Below, one piece after another: positions 1 to 9,081 of a DNA stretch of 64,000 bases (its first letter is position 1; every line of letters begins with the position of its first letter). Below the pieces are notes generated by a model. That model made no database searches, was not told where the DNA came from, and saw nothing but the letters and a program-made list of their open reading frames with translations. The position numbers and the translations under genes were made by a program. The DNA is taken from positions 186,001 to 250,000 of the forward strand of contig NZ_JOEI01000007.1 in the NCBI RefSeq assembly GCF_000718095.1, read 5' to 3'. Origin of the DNA: Streptomyces scopuliridis RB72. Its GTDB lineage: Bacteria; Actinomycetota; Actinomycetes; Streptomycetales; Streptomycetaceae.

Positions 1-85
1 ACTGTTTGCACGCGGGAACAGCCCACCTCAATATGATCAGCTGGTGCCGCTGAGCCGCGGCACGGCAGAACAGGGGGAGGAACGC

Positions 86-385
86 ATGGCAGGGGATCTC
101 AACATCTCCGCAGGCGAGCTGAGAGCTTCGGCCGGGGCCGCGGACAGCCTGGTAACAGATCTACGGCCGTCACTGAAGAAGGCGGTGGAGGACCTGACCG
201 CCGCGTCGGCTTCCTTCCGCGACTGGTCGGCCGGGCCCCGGATGGAGGAGACCGCCGACGGGTGGGGGACCGCACTCGGCACGCTGTGCGACAACCTGTC
301 GCAGCACGCGCAGGGTATGCGACTGCTGGCGAACGGCCGCGACATCATGGAACAGGAAGTCCTCGACAGCTTCAGGGGCTGGTGA
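86..385 (+). CDS. WXG100-like small helical protein
   Basis: A 99-residue, mostly helical, Cys-free protein with the size and feel of the WXG100/ESX-secreted family: an N-terminal Ala-rich helix, a central D-W-S turn (FRDWSAG) in place of W-x-G, and a second amphipathic helix. I start it at the ATG at 86, which follows an AGGGGGAGG ribosome site at 73-81; an in-frame upstream ATG at 44 has none. It lies 9 bp before a DUF1023 hydrolase gene and is clearly co-transcribed with it. Family knowledge: such small proteins often precede larger effector-like partners in Streptomyces. No secretion apparatus is in view, so export by a type VII system is only inferred. Confidence 0.7.
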   Translation: MAGDLNISAGELRASAGAADSLVTDLRPSLKKAVEDLTAASASFRDWSAGPRMEETADGWGTALGTLCDNLSQHAQGMRLLANGRDIMEQEVLDSFRGW

Positions 386-394
386 GGCGGCGAC

Positions 395-1990
395 ATGCCG
401 GAGAACTTCACGCAGCTGTTCAAGCAAAGCTTCTCTGATCTCGATTCCGCGGTCTCCTCCTGGAAGAAGCTCGCCGAGGCGCTGGGAAAGACGCAGACCG
501 GCAGCGGTAAGCGGGTGACTGGCCCGCTCCACAAGGCGGGCTGGAGCGGAGTCAGCGCCACCTACGGCTTCGAGGCGATGGAGGCCACGGAGAGCAAGCT
601 CGGCACGGCTCAGCTCGATGCCCAGCTGATCACCACCACTCTGGACACCCTCCACACCAAAATGCAGGCGGCCCAACGTAAGCTGCGCAACGCGGTGGCC
701 GACGCCGAAGCGGCCGGCCACAAGGTCCGGGAAGACGGATGGGTGGAACCGAAGCAGGCGGTGGACCCCAAGTACCACAACGACCCGGACTACGAGGGCC
801 TCCAGAGGCAGGCCAACACGGGACTCGGCGGCTTCCGTGCCCGTATCGACGAGGCCCTTACCGATGCCGACACCGCCAGCTACCGAGCTGCCGAACTCCT
901 GCACCAGATCGACCCGTTCGACCTCGACAAACGGTACGGCCGCGCGAACGCCGAGGAGGACGCCGCGAGGGTCGCCGAGTTCGCCGGGATCAACGCGAAG
1001 GACATCCCAGACGGGAAGGACCCGAATCAGGCAGCGGAGTGGTGGGGCGATCTGGACGCGGAGAAGCAGCGCTTCTACCTGGCCGCGTTCCCCGACCAGA
1101 TCGGCGCGCTGGACGGCCTGCCCGCCACTACGCGGGACCAGGCCAACCGGACGGTGCTGGACATGAAACTGAATGACTACGCGCTGCGGGAAGGGGATCT
1201 GGGCTACCACGACCGGAGCAACTACCGGTCCCTGAGCTCCCTCAAGGAACGCATGGAAAAGTCAGACACTGGCCCGGCCCACAAACAGCTGTACCTGCTC
1301 GGCTTGAGTACGAACGGTGATGGTCGCGCCATCGTCGCGATGGGTAACCCGGACACGGCGAAGTACACGGCGGTCCAGGTCCCGGGTACGGATACCCAGT
1401 TGGAGAACTTCGGGGGACAGATCGACCGGGTCAATAAGTTGCAGGATGCGGCAGGCGACCGGACGGCGGGTAAGGGCAGGGATGTCTCGACCATCGCCTG
1501 GCTCGGTTACAACGCTCCCGAGTTGAACAACAGCGTCATGGGTGACGGACGAGCGAAGGACGGAGCCGAAGACCTTCGCGATTTCACACATGGTCTCCGC
1601 GCCGCGCATGAAGGCGAACGTACGCATCTGACGGTACTGGCCCATAGTTACGGCTCCACGACCGCAGGGGCCGCAGACGCCGGCGGCCAGGGGCTGGACG
1701 CGGACGACATGGTGGTCGTGGGAAGTCCCGGCCTGACGGTCGATCGCGCGGATCAACTGCACATCGACCCAAAACACCTGTGGGTGGGAGCCGCCGACAA
1801 CGACAAGGTCTCCAATTTCACATCCGGCCTAACGCTCGGTGCCGACCCCAAGGAAACCGAGTTCGGCGCACAGAGGATGTATGTGGACACGAGCGGTCAC
1901 AGCGGCTATTGGGACGAAGACAGCAAAAGCCTGGAGAATCAGGGCCGCATCATCGCGGGCAAGGAACCAAAAAATGAAGGCGCGGGCTGA
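395..1990 (+). CDS. alpha/beta hydrolase, DUF1023 (Abhydrolase_8) family
   Basis: A 531-residue protein. The N-terminal ~270 residues are helical and charged, like an extended WXG-type domain. The C-terminal half has the alpha/beta hydrolase fold of the DUF1023 family, with the nucleophile elbow in LAHSYGSTTAG and a late DTSGHSGYW segment that should carry the catalytic histidine. Substrate unknown; the family is often called esterase or lipase without proof. It follows the WXG100-like gene by 9 bp, and its stop codon overlaps the start of the lipoprotein gene (TGATG at 1988-1992), so the three form one operon. There is no signal peptide, so export, if any, would need a non-Sec route. Confidence 0.85.
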   Translation: MPENFTQLFKQSFSDLDSAVSSWKKLAEALGKTQTGSGKRVTGPLHKAGWSGVSATYGFEAMEATESKLGTAQLDAQLITTTLDTLHTKMQAAQRKLRNAVADAEAAGHKVREDGWVEPKQAVDPKYHNDPDYEGLQRQANTGLGGFRARIDEALTDADTASYRAAELLHQIDPFDLDKRYGRANAEEDAARVAEFAGINAKDIPDGKDPNQAAEWWGDLDAEKQRFYLAAFPDQIGALDGLPATTRDQANRTVLDMKLNDYALREGDLGYHDRSNYRSLSSLKERMEKSDTGPAHKQLYLLGLSTNGDGRAIVAMGNPDTAKYTAVQVPGTDTQLENFGGQIDRVNKLQDAAGDRTAGKGRDVSTIAWLGYNAPELNNSVMGDGRAKDGAEDLRDFTHGLRAAHEGERTHLTVLAHSYGSTTAGAADAGGQGLDADDMVVVGSPGLTVDRADQLHIDPKHLWVGAADNDKVSNFTSGLTLGADPKETEFGAQRMYVDTSGHSGYWDEDSKSLENQGRIIAGKEPKNEGAG

Positions 1991-2541
1991 TGGATCCGAA
2001 ACGGCTTGTTCTCTCACCTGCACTGCGCCGGGGCGCCACAGCCCTGGCTCTGGCCCTGCTCCTGGGAGGCTGCGGCATGTCTGATGACGGAATCAACGAT
2101 CCATTGCCCCGAATGAGCAAGAAGAAGGCCGAGGAATGGGCCAAGCACTGGACTGAATCCATGGCCCGCACCGCCAAGGCCGAGATCGAACCCGAGACCG
2201 ATCCGGAGCTGCCCGCAGCGAAATTCACCAACTGCATCGGCCAGAATGGCGAGTCTGCGGATGACGGCCGGTTCACACTCCGCTACAGCGTGCGCGCCAA
2301 GCTGCCCAAGGAGCAGCATGCCGAAGCCATCCGCGCGATCAGAGACACACTCAAACAGAAGGGCTTCGAGATCCAGGGGTACCGTTCGAACCCGAGCAAG
2401 GATCCCGCCAATCTGGTGGACGCCAGGCACCCAAAGGATCAGCAGTCCATCTCTGCCGAGGATCTCAACGAGGAACTCATCGTGCTGATCGTCAGCACCC
2501 CCTGCTTGCTCCCTCCCGGCACCGAGCAGAAGCACCTCTGA
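1990..2541 (+). CDS. putative lipoprotein
   Basis: A 183-residue protein starting with a basic n-region, a hydrophobic Ala/Leu core and a lipobox LLGGC near residue 30, so it should be lipid-anchored outside the membrane. The mature part has no motif I recognise; it is soluble, charged, and holds an NCIGQNG stretch with one Cys and another late Cys (STPCLLPPG) that could pair. Translationally coupled to the DUF1023 gene by the overlapping TGATG. Position last in the operon suggests a partner or immunity-type role for the hydrolase, which is inference only. A perfect 13-bp hairpin follows. Confidence 0.8.
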   Translation: MDPKRLVLSPALRRGATALALALLLGGCGMSDDGINDPLPRMSKKKAEEWAKHWTESMARTAKAEIEPETDPELPAAKFTNCIGQNGESADDGRFTLRYSVRAKLPKEQHAEAIRAIRDTLKQKGFEIQGYRSNPSKDPANLVDARHPKDQQSISAEDLNEELIVLIVSTPCLLPPGTEQKHL

Positions 2542-2548
2542 CGCAATC

Positions 2549-2584
2549 CCGGCTGCCAGGCTCCGCGCGGGGCCTGGCAGCCGG
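2549..2584. terminator. convergent terminator hairpin
   Basis: A perfect 13-bp stem (CCGGCTGCCAGGC at 2549 and its complement ending at 2584) with a 10-nt loop lies exactly between the plus-strand lipoprotein gene and the minus-strand gene ending at 2586. It can serve both directions. No U-tract, as usual in Streptomyces. Confidence 0.8.
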
Positions 2585-2585
2585 A

Positions 2586-2942
2586 TCAAGGCACCAGCCT
2601 CCGTCCCGTTGCGCGGCAGGATCGGCAGGGGATGAGCACAGCTTTGCCACGCCGCAGGGAGCGGAGCAACTGGTGGCCGTGGCAGATCCCGCACACCGCG
2701 AATCTCAGGGGCCCGTGCCGCTGGGCACGTGCTGGGAGGCGGCGTGGTGCGTGGAGTTTGGCGATGGCTTGGAGCTGACGCCTCTCCCAGTCGGTCGCGG
2801 GCCGCACGGAGCTCCAGCGTGAGGCCCAGGCGAGTCCGGTGGGGCGTTCCAGACAGACCAGTTGCCCAGCGAAGCCGGTGACCCGGCCCGGCATGTCGTA
2901 CACGCGGTCGTACACGACCATCCCGATCGTCAGCCCACCCAT
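2586..2942 (-). CDS. small hypothetical protein with CxxC motifs
   Basis: A 118-residue basic protein I do not recognise by name. I start it at the ATG at 2942 (MGGLTIGMVVYDRVYD), because the upstream in-frame part overlaps the ATP-binding gene and looks like a shadow. The N-terminal half resembles a short beta-rich segment (YDMPGRVTGFAG); the C-terminal half has CGICHGH and CRSCRA, two C-x2-C pairs that could bind one zinc. It overlaps the 3' end of the upstream ATP-binding gene by 13 bp, so the two are probably co-transcribed. Similar small genes often follow HATPase genes in Streptomyces. Confidence 0.65.
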   Translation of the reverse strand: MGGLTIGMVVYDRVYDMPGRVTGFAGQLVCLERPTGLAWASRWSSVRPATDWERRQLQAIAKLHAPRRLPARAQRHGPLRFAVCGICHGHQLLRSLRRGKAVLIPCRSCRATGRRLVP

Positions 2943-3556
2943 GGGGGCCTCCCTTCTTCCCCACCGCACGACCGCTCGGCTCGGTGGTGGCGGGCGAGGG
3001 TGAGGAGGGCGTCCCATATTTCCGGCGTGGGGACGGGAACCGGTGGGGCGTGTAAGAGTGCAGGCGGAGGCGGTTCGATGCGCGGCGGTCGGCGGGACTG
3101 GCGGCGCTGTCCGAAGACGCGGCGCAGGAGGTGTCTCATGCCGACTCCCCGGTGATGGCGAAGCGCGCCCACACACTTGCCGTACTCCAGCTCCCGGCAC
3201 CCCCACGCATCGGCCAGCGCCGCGACAAGCAGCAGACCCCGCCCGCCCTCTTCGCCCTCGGGGCAGCCGGCACGCAGGAGCGGATGCCTGTCCCGATCGG
3301 GGTCGGCGATCTCCAACATCAGGTCGTTTCCGGCGACTTGAACGCTGACCTCAATCTCGGCGAAGGTCACACGGCAGTGGACGACAGCGTTGGTGACGAG
3401 TTCGCAGGCCGCCAACTCGACGTCGGGCGCGAGATCGTTGAGCCCCCACTTCTCCAGGGTTTCCCTGACCCGAGCCCGTACGGCCGGCACATGTCTCCTG
3501 CGCTTCGGAATGCGGAAGGTGTCGCGGAGCGGCTCCGCCGTAAGGGCTGCGGGCAT
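2930..3556 (-). CDS. ATP-binding protein, RsbW/SpoIIAB-like HATPase
   Basis: A 208-residue protein whose first ~140 residues form a GHKL/HATPase_c_2 domain: the N-box is ELVTNAVVHC, the G1 segment is ADPDRDRHPLL and the G2 loop is EEGGRGLLLV. In this family such single-domain kinases act as anti-sigma or regulatory kinases. The C-terminal ~65 residues are Pro/Arg-rich and unstructured. It is transcribed divergently from the Scr1-type HTH gene at 3760, the recurrent kinase/HTH/DUF397 arrangement of Streptomyces (the whiJ-type family) implicated in developmental regulation. Start at ATG 3556; no alternative is better. Confidence 0.85.
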   Translation of the reverse strand: MPAALTAEPLRDTFRIPKRRRHVPAVRARVRETLEKWGLNDLAPDVELAACELVTNAVVHCRVTFAEIEVSVQVAGNDLMLEIADPDRDRHPLLRAGCPEGEEGGRGLLLVAALADAWGCRELEYGKCVGALRHHRGVGMRHLLRRVFGQRRQSRRPPRIEPPPPALLHAPPVPVPTPEIWDALLTLARHHRAERSCGGEEGRPPWVG

Positions 3557-3759
3557 GACGTACCCCCAAGCTGACGCGTGGTGAATTTCACGCCGTGTAG
3601 CGGGATGGCAACGGCGCGTTCCATGAGGCTAGGGCGAGACCAACAACTTCCGCAACCGTCATCTGCTGCACAGGTGCACGGTTACCTCTATCGTGTGACG
3701 GAGCCCCATGCAGCCCTCATACGGGCAGACTTGGGCGCGAGCGAAGAGGGAGGCGCGAG

Positions 3760-4626
3760 ATGCCCGCAGGTGGTAAGCCGACTGTGCGTAGTAGGCGATT
3801 CGGCCGCAGGATGCAGCGACACAGAGTCGATGCGGGGTTCGACCAGTCGCAGGCGGCGGCGTTCATTCACGGGTCGCGATCCAAGATCAGCCGTATGGAA
3901 GACGGGATCACCACGGCCAAGCCTGCGGAAGTCCTGCTGTTGCTGGATCGATATGGCATCACGGACGAGACGGAGCGCGGTCACCTGGTGTGGCTGGCAA
4001 AGAACTCCAGCCATCGCGGCTGGTGGCTCAACTTTCCCGAACTGTCGGAGGGTTACCGCAACCACATCTCTCTGGAAGATGACGCCACATTCATCCGCGA
4101 GTGGCAGACGGTACTGGTCCCTGGGCTCCTGCAAACGACCGCGTACGCCGAGCAGACCGCCGCGCTTGCACCTAATCACCTTCCGCCCGATGTAGTGGCC
4201 CAGTTCGTCAAGGTTCGAGAGGGTCGGCAGGCGAAGATCGAGGAGGGTGGCACCAGCTACGCGGCCATTGTTTGGGAGCCCGTTGTGACTCTCCCGCTTG
4301 TCCCTGACGATGTCCACAGGGAGCAGTTGGAACATCTCCTCAAGGCGGGGAAGCGAGGGAACGTCTCCCTACAAGTCCTCCCCTTGTCAGCGGGAGTAAA
4401 AGCGGGCATCACCTATCCGTTCTCTTCGTTCTCTTTCGATAGCCAGCCCACCGTTGAAGCTGTGGCTATTGACAATCTGCGGGGCGCGTCAATCCTCGAA
4501 GCAATGGACGATCTGACGGCTTACGCCAGTGCGTTCGACCGACTACGATCGGACGCACTGTCACCGGATGCGAGCGCACGGCTCATCCGGCGTGTACTGC
4601 GGAGCAGCAAGGAAGAAGCATCGTGA
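3760..4626 (+). CDS. Scr1-family HTH regulator (XRE + DUF5753)
   Basis: A 288-residue protein. Residues ~15-75 form an XRE-type helix-turn-helix (DQSQAAAFIHGSRSKISRME). The rest is the DUF5753 domain with its usual YRNHISLEDDATFIREW entry and VPGLLQT segment. Start ATG at 3760 follows GAGGGAGG with good spacing. The stop codon overlaps the GTG start of the DUF397 gene (GTGA, 4623-4626), giving translational coupling. Family knowledge: these regulators pair with a DUF397 protein in an antitoxin-like or developmental regulatory module. The divergent HATPase gene completes the usual trio. Confidence 0.9.
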   Translation: MPAGGKPTVRSRRFGRRMQRHRVDAGFDQSQAAAFIHGSRSKISRMEDGITTAKPAEVLLLLDRYGITDETERGHLVWLAKNSSHRGWWLNFPELSEGYRNHISLEDDATFIREWQTVLVPGLLQTTAYAEQTAALAPNHLPPDVVAQFVKVREGRQAKIEEGGTSYAAIVWEPVVTLPLVPDDVHREQLEHLLKAGKRGNVSLQVLPLSAGVKAGITYPFSSFSFDSQPTVEAVAIDNLRGASILEAMDDLTAYASAFDRLRSDALSPDASARLIRRVLRSSKEEAS

Positions 4627-4823
4627 CCCCTGAGGTTGTAGGCCCCTACCGGACGTCGTCCTACTCGGGCCATGACAACAACTGCGTCGAAGTGGCGCCG
4701 ACCGCCAACGGCGGCCGGGCCGTACGGGACAGCAAGGACCGGACCCGACCGTCCCTGCACTTCACCCCCACCCAGTGGCAGAGCTTCCTGACAGGCGCCA
4801 AGGACGGCGAGTTCCGTAACTGA
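4623..4823 (+). CDS. DUF397 domain protein
   Basis: A 66-residue protein made entirely of a DUF397 domain: YRTSSYSGHDNNCVEVA, then AVRDSKDR and a C-terminal FTPTQWQSFL helix. The GTG start at 4623 overlaps the TGA of the upstream Scr1-type regulator by 4 bp. Family knowledge: DUF397 proteins are the small partner of the upstream HTH protein. A strong hairpin terminator follows within 25 bp. Confidence 0.92.
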   Translation: MTPEVVGPYRTSSYSGHDNNCVEVAPTANGGRAVRDSKDRTRPSLHFTPTQWQSFLTGAKDGEFRN

Positions 4824-4845
4824 GACCGCCGTAACGCATATGTAA

Positions 4846-4872
4846 GAGGCCTCCGGCGACGCCGGGGGCCTC
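4846..4872 (+). terminator. terminator after DUF397 gene
   Basis: A GC-rich stem (GAGGCCTCCGG pairing with CCGGGGGCCTC, one G-U pair) with a 5-nt loop begins 23 bp after the DUF397 stop codon. Confidence 0.75.
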
Positions 4873-4952
4873 GCTCGCCTACACGCAGCTCGCGCCGCGC
4901 ACCGCGTGGGGACCGTCCAGAGCTGGGGTAGTCGAGGTGGGCCGGAATCCGT

Positions 4953-5762
4953 CATGGCGGGTGGGGGCCGCCCCTCGGGCTTCAGTTTCGCGGTTGCGGG
5001 TCGGGTGTCAAGGGCGCTCCTTCGTCGCGTCGGCTGCGCCGATTCCGCTTCGCTTCACCCTTGACTCCCGCCCCTCCACCGCAAGTGCGGCTTTGAGGGG
5101 GGCGGCCCGGGGGAGGGGTCCCCGGAGGGGATCCGTGCATGGGGGCGGTTTGTTGCCGACCGCAGGTCGGTGGGTGGAGGCGCAGTCGTGGAGTGGGGCG
5201 GCCCGGCACCGGCTTAGCGGGCTGATGTAGGTGGGTAGTTGGGCTTCATGCCCCGCTGGTGGCGGTTCACTGTCGGCCACACCTGCAATCTGACCCGTAT
5301 GTCCCGTTTTGAAAGGGGCTTTGGAGGGCGCTCCGGGCGGTCATGCGTCATGTGGCCAGCTAACCGGGCCCCAGGGCACATCCCCACCTCTCACCGGCCC
5401 ACTCACCGCCTCACCCGTCACACCCACCCCACCACCCACACACCCCCACCAGCGGGGCATGAATCCCAGCCCCCCACGGGGGTAGGACGCCGAGCCGGAG
5501 CCGGGCCGCCCCACTCCACTGCTGCGCAGCCCCGCAGGGCCCACCGGCCAGCAGGCCGAGAACAGACCGGCCCCACAAAACAAGCCCCCCGGGGACCCCT
5601 CCCCCGGGCCGCCCCCCTCAAAGCTGCACTTGCGGTGGAGGGACGGGTGTCAAGGGTGAAGCGAAGCGGAATCGGCGCAGCCGACGCGACGAAGGAGCGC
5701 CCTTGACACCCGACCCGCAACCGCGAAACTCAAAGCTCAGGGGCGGCCCCCACCCGCCATCG
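4953..5762. repeat. long imperfect inverted repeat in a gene-free region
   Basis: The stretch 4873-5806 contains no credible gene. It is dominated by an inverted repeat with arms at about 4953-5263 and 5446-5762 around a ~180-nt centre. The inner ~130 bp of each arm (about 4990-5120 and 5583-5725) are nearly identical in inverse orientation and contain GGGCGCTCCTTCGTCGCGTC; outer parts are patchier, with CATGCCCCGCTGGTGG near both inner ends. Reading frames on both strands here translate to the same Arg/Pro-rich sequence, as expected from a repeat and not from genes. No transposase or terminal repeats are seen. I believe sequences like this recur between Streptomyces genes, but I cannot confirm it here. 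Confidence 0.8.
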
Positions 5763-5806
5763 AACGCACCGGGTCACCCCGACTACCCCTCGGCCTTAAC
5801 CCGCAC

Positions 5807-6715
5807 TCACCCCACCACCGTCGCCCCCCGCGCCGGGGACGTCGCCACTCGGGTTGTGCGGCAGGTGCCCGAGGTGAGCAGTGCCTGGGCTACTTCCTCC
5901 GCCGCGTCCGGGTCCTTTGTCAGGAAGGCCGTCGTCGGGCCCGAGCCCGAGACCAGGGACGCCAGGGCGCCCGCCGTCGTGCCCGCCGTGAGGGTGTCGG
6001 CGAGGGAGGGGCGGAGGGTGAGGGCCGCGGGCTGGAGGTCGTTGGAGAGGGCGCCGGCCAGGGCGGTGGCGTCGCCCGTGCGGAGGGCGTCCAGGAGAGC
6101 GGGGTCGGCGGACGGGGCGGGGACGGGCGTGCCTTCCGTCCGGCGGTCGAACTCGCGGAACACCGTCGGCGTGGACAGGCCGCCGTCGGCGACCGCGAAC
6201 ACCCAGTGGAAGGAGCCGCCGACCTCCAGAGGCGTGAGCTGTTCGCCCCGGCCCGTGCCCAGCGCGGCCCCGCCGATCAGGCTGAAGGGCACATCGCTGC
6301 CCAACTCCGCGCAGATGGCGAGGAGTTCGTCCCGCGACGAGCCCAGCGACCAGAGGGTGTCGCAGGCCAGCAGCGCGCCCGCGCCGTCCGCGCTGCCGCC
6401 CGCCATGCCGCCCGCGACCGGGATGTCCTTGGCGATATGGATGTGGACACGCGGGTCGATGCCGTGCCGTTCCGCCAGCGCCAGGGCCGCGCGCGCGGCC
6501 AGGTTGGTGTGGTCCAGGGGGACTTGGGCGGCATCGGGACCCGTACAGGTGATGCGCAGTTCGTCGGCCGGGGTGACCGTGATCTCGTCGTACAGGCCCA
6601 CGGCCAGGAAGACGTTCGCCAGGTCGTGGAAGCCGTCGGGGCGGGCCGCGCCCACCGCCAGCTGTACGTTCACCTTCGCGGGCACCCGTACCCGTACCCC
6701 TGCGGTGACGCTCAC
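5807..6715 (-). CDS. ispE: 4-diphosphocytidyl-2-C-methyl-D-erythritol kinase
   Basis: A 302-residue GHMP kinase that phosphorylates CDP-methylerythritol in the MEP pathway for isoprenoid precursors, in the cytoplasm. Seen: the N-terminal VPAKVNVQL with the conserved Lys, the ATP loop [15 protein letters not shown] at residues 101-115, and a C-terminal GSGPTTAFL glycine motif. Normal length. Its start overlaps the rsmA stop by 4 bp (ATGA), as in the conserved actinobacterial rpf-rsmA-ispE operon. Confidence 0.96.
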   Translation of the reverse strand: MSVTAGVRVRVPAKVNVQLAVGAARPDGFHDLANVFLAVGLYDEITVTPADELRITCTGPDAAQVPLDHTNLAARAALALAERHGIDPRVHIHIAKDIPVAGGMAGGSADGAGALLACDTLWSLGSSRDELLAICAELGSDVPFSLIGGAALGTGRGEQLTPLEVGGSFHWVFAVADGGLSTPTVFREFDRRTEGTPVPAPSADPALLDALRTGDATALAGALSNDLQPAALTLRPSLADTLTAGTTAGALASLVSGSGPTTAFLTKDPDAAEEVAQALLTSGTCRTTRVATSPARGATVVG

Positions 6716-7653
6716 GCGCCCGCCCCCTTCGACTCCACGATCCGAGACTCCGCGATCCGAGACTCCGCGATCCGCGCGAATTCCTCGACTGTCAGTGCCT
6801 CGCCGCGCGCCTGCGGCGAGACGCCCGCCGCGACCAGCGCCGCCTCCGCCGCCGGGGCCGAGCCCGCCCAGCCCGCCAGCGCCGCGCGCAGCGTCTTGCG
6901 GCGCTGCGCGAAGGCCGCGTCGACGACCGCGAAGACCTCGGCCCTGGAGGCCGTCGTCTTCACCGGTTCGGCCCTGCGTACCAGCGAGACCAGGCCCGAG
7001 TCCACATTGGGCGCGGGCCAGAAGACGGTACGGCCGATGGCGCCGGCCCGCTTGACGTCCGCGTACCAGTTGGCCTTCACGGACGGCACCCCGTACACCT
7101 TGCTGCCCGGCGCGGCGGCCAGCCGGTCGGCGACCTCCGCCTGGACCATCACCAGCGTCCGCTCGATCGTCGGGAAGCGCTCCAGCATGTGCAGCAGCAC
7201 GGGGACGGCCACGTTGTACGGAAGGTTCGCGACCAGCGCGGTCGGCGCCGGGCCCGGCAGTTCCCGGACCCGCATCGCGTCGGAGTGCACGAGCGAGAAG
7301 CGCCCGGCGCGCGCCGGCATCCTCGCCTCGATCGTCGCGGGCAGCGCGCCCGCCAGGACATCGTCGATCTCCACGGCCGTCACCCGGTCCGCCGCCTCCA
7401 GCAGCGCCAGCGTCAGCGAGCCGAGCCCGGGGCCGATCTCCACGACGACATCGTCCGGGCGCACCTCGGCGGTGCGGACGATCCTGCGGACGGTGTTGGC
7501 GTCGATGACGAAGTTCTGTCCGCGCTGTTTGGTCGGGCGTACGCCCAGCGCCGCGGCCAGTTCGCGGATGTCCGCGGGGCCCAGAAGGGCGCCAGAGGAG
7601 TCGGGAGCGGCGTCGGGGGAGGAATCAGGACTGCCGGGATCAGTGGTGCTCAC
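6712..7653 (-). CDS. rsmA: 16S rRNA dimethyladenosine transferase RsmA (KsgA)
   Basis: A 313-residue SAM-dependent enzyme that dimethylates two adjacent adenines near the 3' end of 16S rRNA. Seen: GQNFVID entry, motif [13 protein letters not shown], acidic VEIDD, and catalytic motif IV NLPYNV. The C-terminal tail carries three copies of a 15-bp in-frame tandem repeat (6731-6775) giving [15 protein letters not shown], an odd local duplication not needed for catalysis. The start overlaps the rpf stop by 4 bp, and its stop overlaps the ispE start by 4 bp. Confidence 0.96.
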   Translation of the reverse strand: MSTTDPGSPDSSPDAAPDSSGALLGPADIRELAAALGVRPTKQRGQNFVIDANTVRRIVRTAEVRPDDVVVEIGPGLGSLTLALLEAADRVTAVEIDDVLAGALPATIEARMPARAGRFSLVHSDAMRVRELPGPAPTALVANLPYNVAVPVLLHMLERFPTIERTLVMVQAEVADRLAAAPGSKVYGVPSVKANWYADVKRAGAIGRTVFWPAPNVDSGLVSLVRRAEPVKTTASRAEVFAVVDAAFAQRRKTLRAALAGWAGSAPAAEAALVAAGVSPQARGEALTVEEFARIAESRIAESRIVESKGAGA

Positions 7654-8891
7654 CCGGTCAGCCTACGGCCGCAGTGGGGCCAGGGGCTCGCCCCCCGCTG
7701 CACGTAGAGCTTCTTCGCGCGGTACGTCTGTTCCTCGGCCGGTGCGTCCTGCGGCCGTCCGCTGCCGCCGAGGGCGTGCCAGGTGCCGGTGTCGAACTGG
7801 TACAGCCCGCCGTAGTTCCCCGACGCGTCGACCGCCCCCGGCCGGCCGCCCGACTCGCAGGCGGCGAGCCCGGCCCAGTTGAGCCCGTCCGCGCCGGACA
7901 CGGAGGCGGGCGCCGTCTTCGTACCCACCCTCACCCGCTGGGTGACCGCCCGGCGCACCACCTCTTCGTGGATCTTCCGCGGCTTCTCCTTGACGCCGTT
8001 GACCGTACGCAGGGCGTACGTGACCCGGCGGGCGCCGGGCCTGCCCTGCTGGTCGACGACCTCGGTTCCGCGGAAGAGGCCGGGGTCCTCGGTCCGTACG
8101 GTGTCGTACGGGATGGGCTTGTCGCGTACCTGCTCACCTGCGGTGATCCGCAAGACGCTGATCGTCGAGCCGTCGCGCGGGAAGGTGTCGGGCGGTACGG
8201 ACGTGGTGTCCTGCCCGTCCAGCGCCAGGCCGGCCTGCGCCAGGGCCTCGGCGACGGTCGCCGCGTTGGTACGGATCGTGTGCTCGCGGCCGTCCGCCAT
8301 GAACGTGACGGTGCGCTCGGTCCGTACGTCCAGCGCCAGTCCGGAACGGGAGATCGTGGCGGAGCGCGAGACGGAGAGGAACGCGCCCTGCGCGCGCACC
8401 CCGAGCTGGCGCAGCGCGCCCTCCACGGTGCGGGCCGTCGTCCACACCTGGCGCCGCTGTCCGTCGAGGGTGAGGAGGACGGGCCGCCCGTAGCGGACGA
8501 CGACCTCGTCGCCGTTGGCCAGCTCCGCGCCGGGAGCCGGGGCGACGATGTCGTGCGCGCCGACCGACACGCCCTCGTGCGCGAGCAGCTCCTCCACCTC
8601 TCCGGCGAACGTGTGCAGGGTGCGCGGCTCGCCGCCGTCGACGGTGAGTTTCACGGCCTTGTCGTTGACGAGGAACGCCGAGGTGCCACCGGCGAGGAAG
8701 GCGACGACGAGCGCCTGCGGGACGAGCCGGCGCAGCGCCTCGGGGGAGGCGGTGGGCCTGGGCAGAGCGACCTTGGGCAGAGCGACCTTGGGCAGGACGG
8801 CCCGGGGCGGCGGGACGGCTCCGGGCTGGTCGGGTTTACGGCGGCCGAACCCGCCCCGTGCGGCACGGTGACTGCCCTGCGCATTGCTCAC
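7650..8891 (-). CDS. resuscitation-promoting factor, RpfB-like
   Basis: A secreted or membrane-tethered muralytic enzyme of about 413 residues. Order: a basic N-terminus with an in-frame VALPK repeat; one hydrophobic segment ([15 protein letters not shown]); three ubiquitin-like DUF348 repeats ([57 protein letters not shown]); a G5 domain; and a C-terminal Rpf lysozyme-like domain with [12 protein letters not shown] holding the catalytic Glu. Family knowledge: RpfB cleaves peptidoglycan to allow exit from dormancy. I place the start at GTG 8891 because upstream in-frame residues look non-coding, but the ribosome site is weak. It belongs to the conserved tatD-rpfB-rsmA-ispE order. Confidence 0.92.
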   Translation of the reverse strand: MSNAQGSHRAARGGFGRRKPDQPGAVPPPRAVLPKVALPKVALPRPTASPEALRRLVPQALVVAFLAGGTSAFLVNDKAVKLTVDGGEPRTLHTFAGEVEELLAHEGVSVGAHDIVAPAPGAELANGDEVVVRYGRPVLLTLDGQRRQVWTTARTVEGALRQLGVRAQGAFLSVSRSATISRSGLALDVRTERTVTFMADGREHTIRTNAATVAEALAQAGLALDGQDTTSVPPDTFPRDGSTISVLRITAGEQVRDKPIPYDTVRTEDPGLFRGTEVVDQQGRPGARRVTYALRTVNGVKEKPRKIHEEVVRRAVTQRVRVGTKTAPASVSGADGLNWAGLAACESGGRPGAVDASGNYGGLYQFDTGTWHALGGSGRPQDAPAEEQTYRAKKLYVQRGASPWPHCGRRLTG

Positions 8892-9022
8892 GACGCTCCA
8901 CGAGATCCGGTCCGGTCCGCCGCGGCCCGGATGCCCATGACCGCGGTGCCCCCGGAGACTAGTGGAGGCGCAGTCACTCTCCAAAGCGACTCGACTACGC
9001 AGCGTGCCACCGCTACCCTGCA

Positions 9023-9061
9023 CCGCCCCGCCGAACCGCCCCGCCAAACCGCCCCGCCAAC
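9023..9061. repeat. 13-bp tandem repeat upstream of rpf
   Basis: Three tandem copies of CCGCCCCGCCRAM (plus strand) occupy 9023-9061 in the gap between tatD and rpf, about 130 bp upstream of the proposed rpf start. Replication slippage is the simple explanation; a regulatory role is not shown. Confidence 0.75.
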
Positions 9062-9081
9062 GCCCCCCGGTCCGTTATGCG

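Noticed and set aside
5008..5706. Several frames on both strands ending VKRSGIGAADATKERP
   Set aside because: They are the translation of the inverted repeat arms; identical peptides on opposite strands, no ribosome sites.
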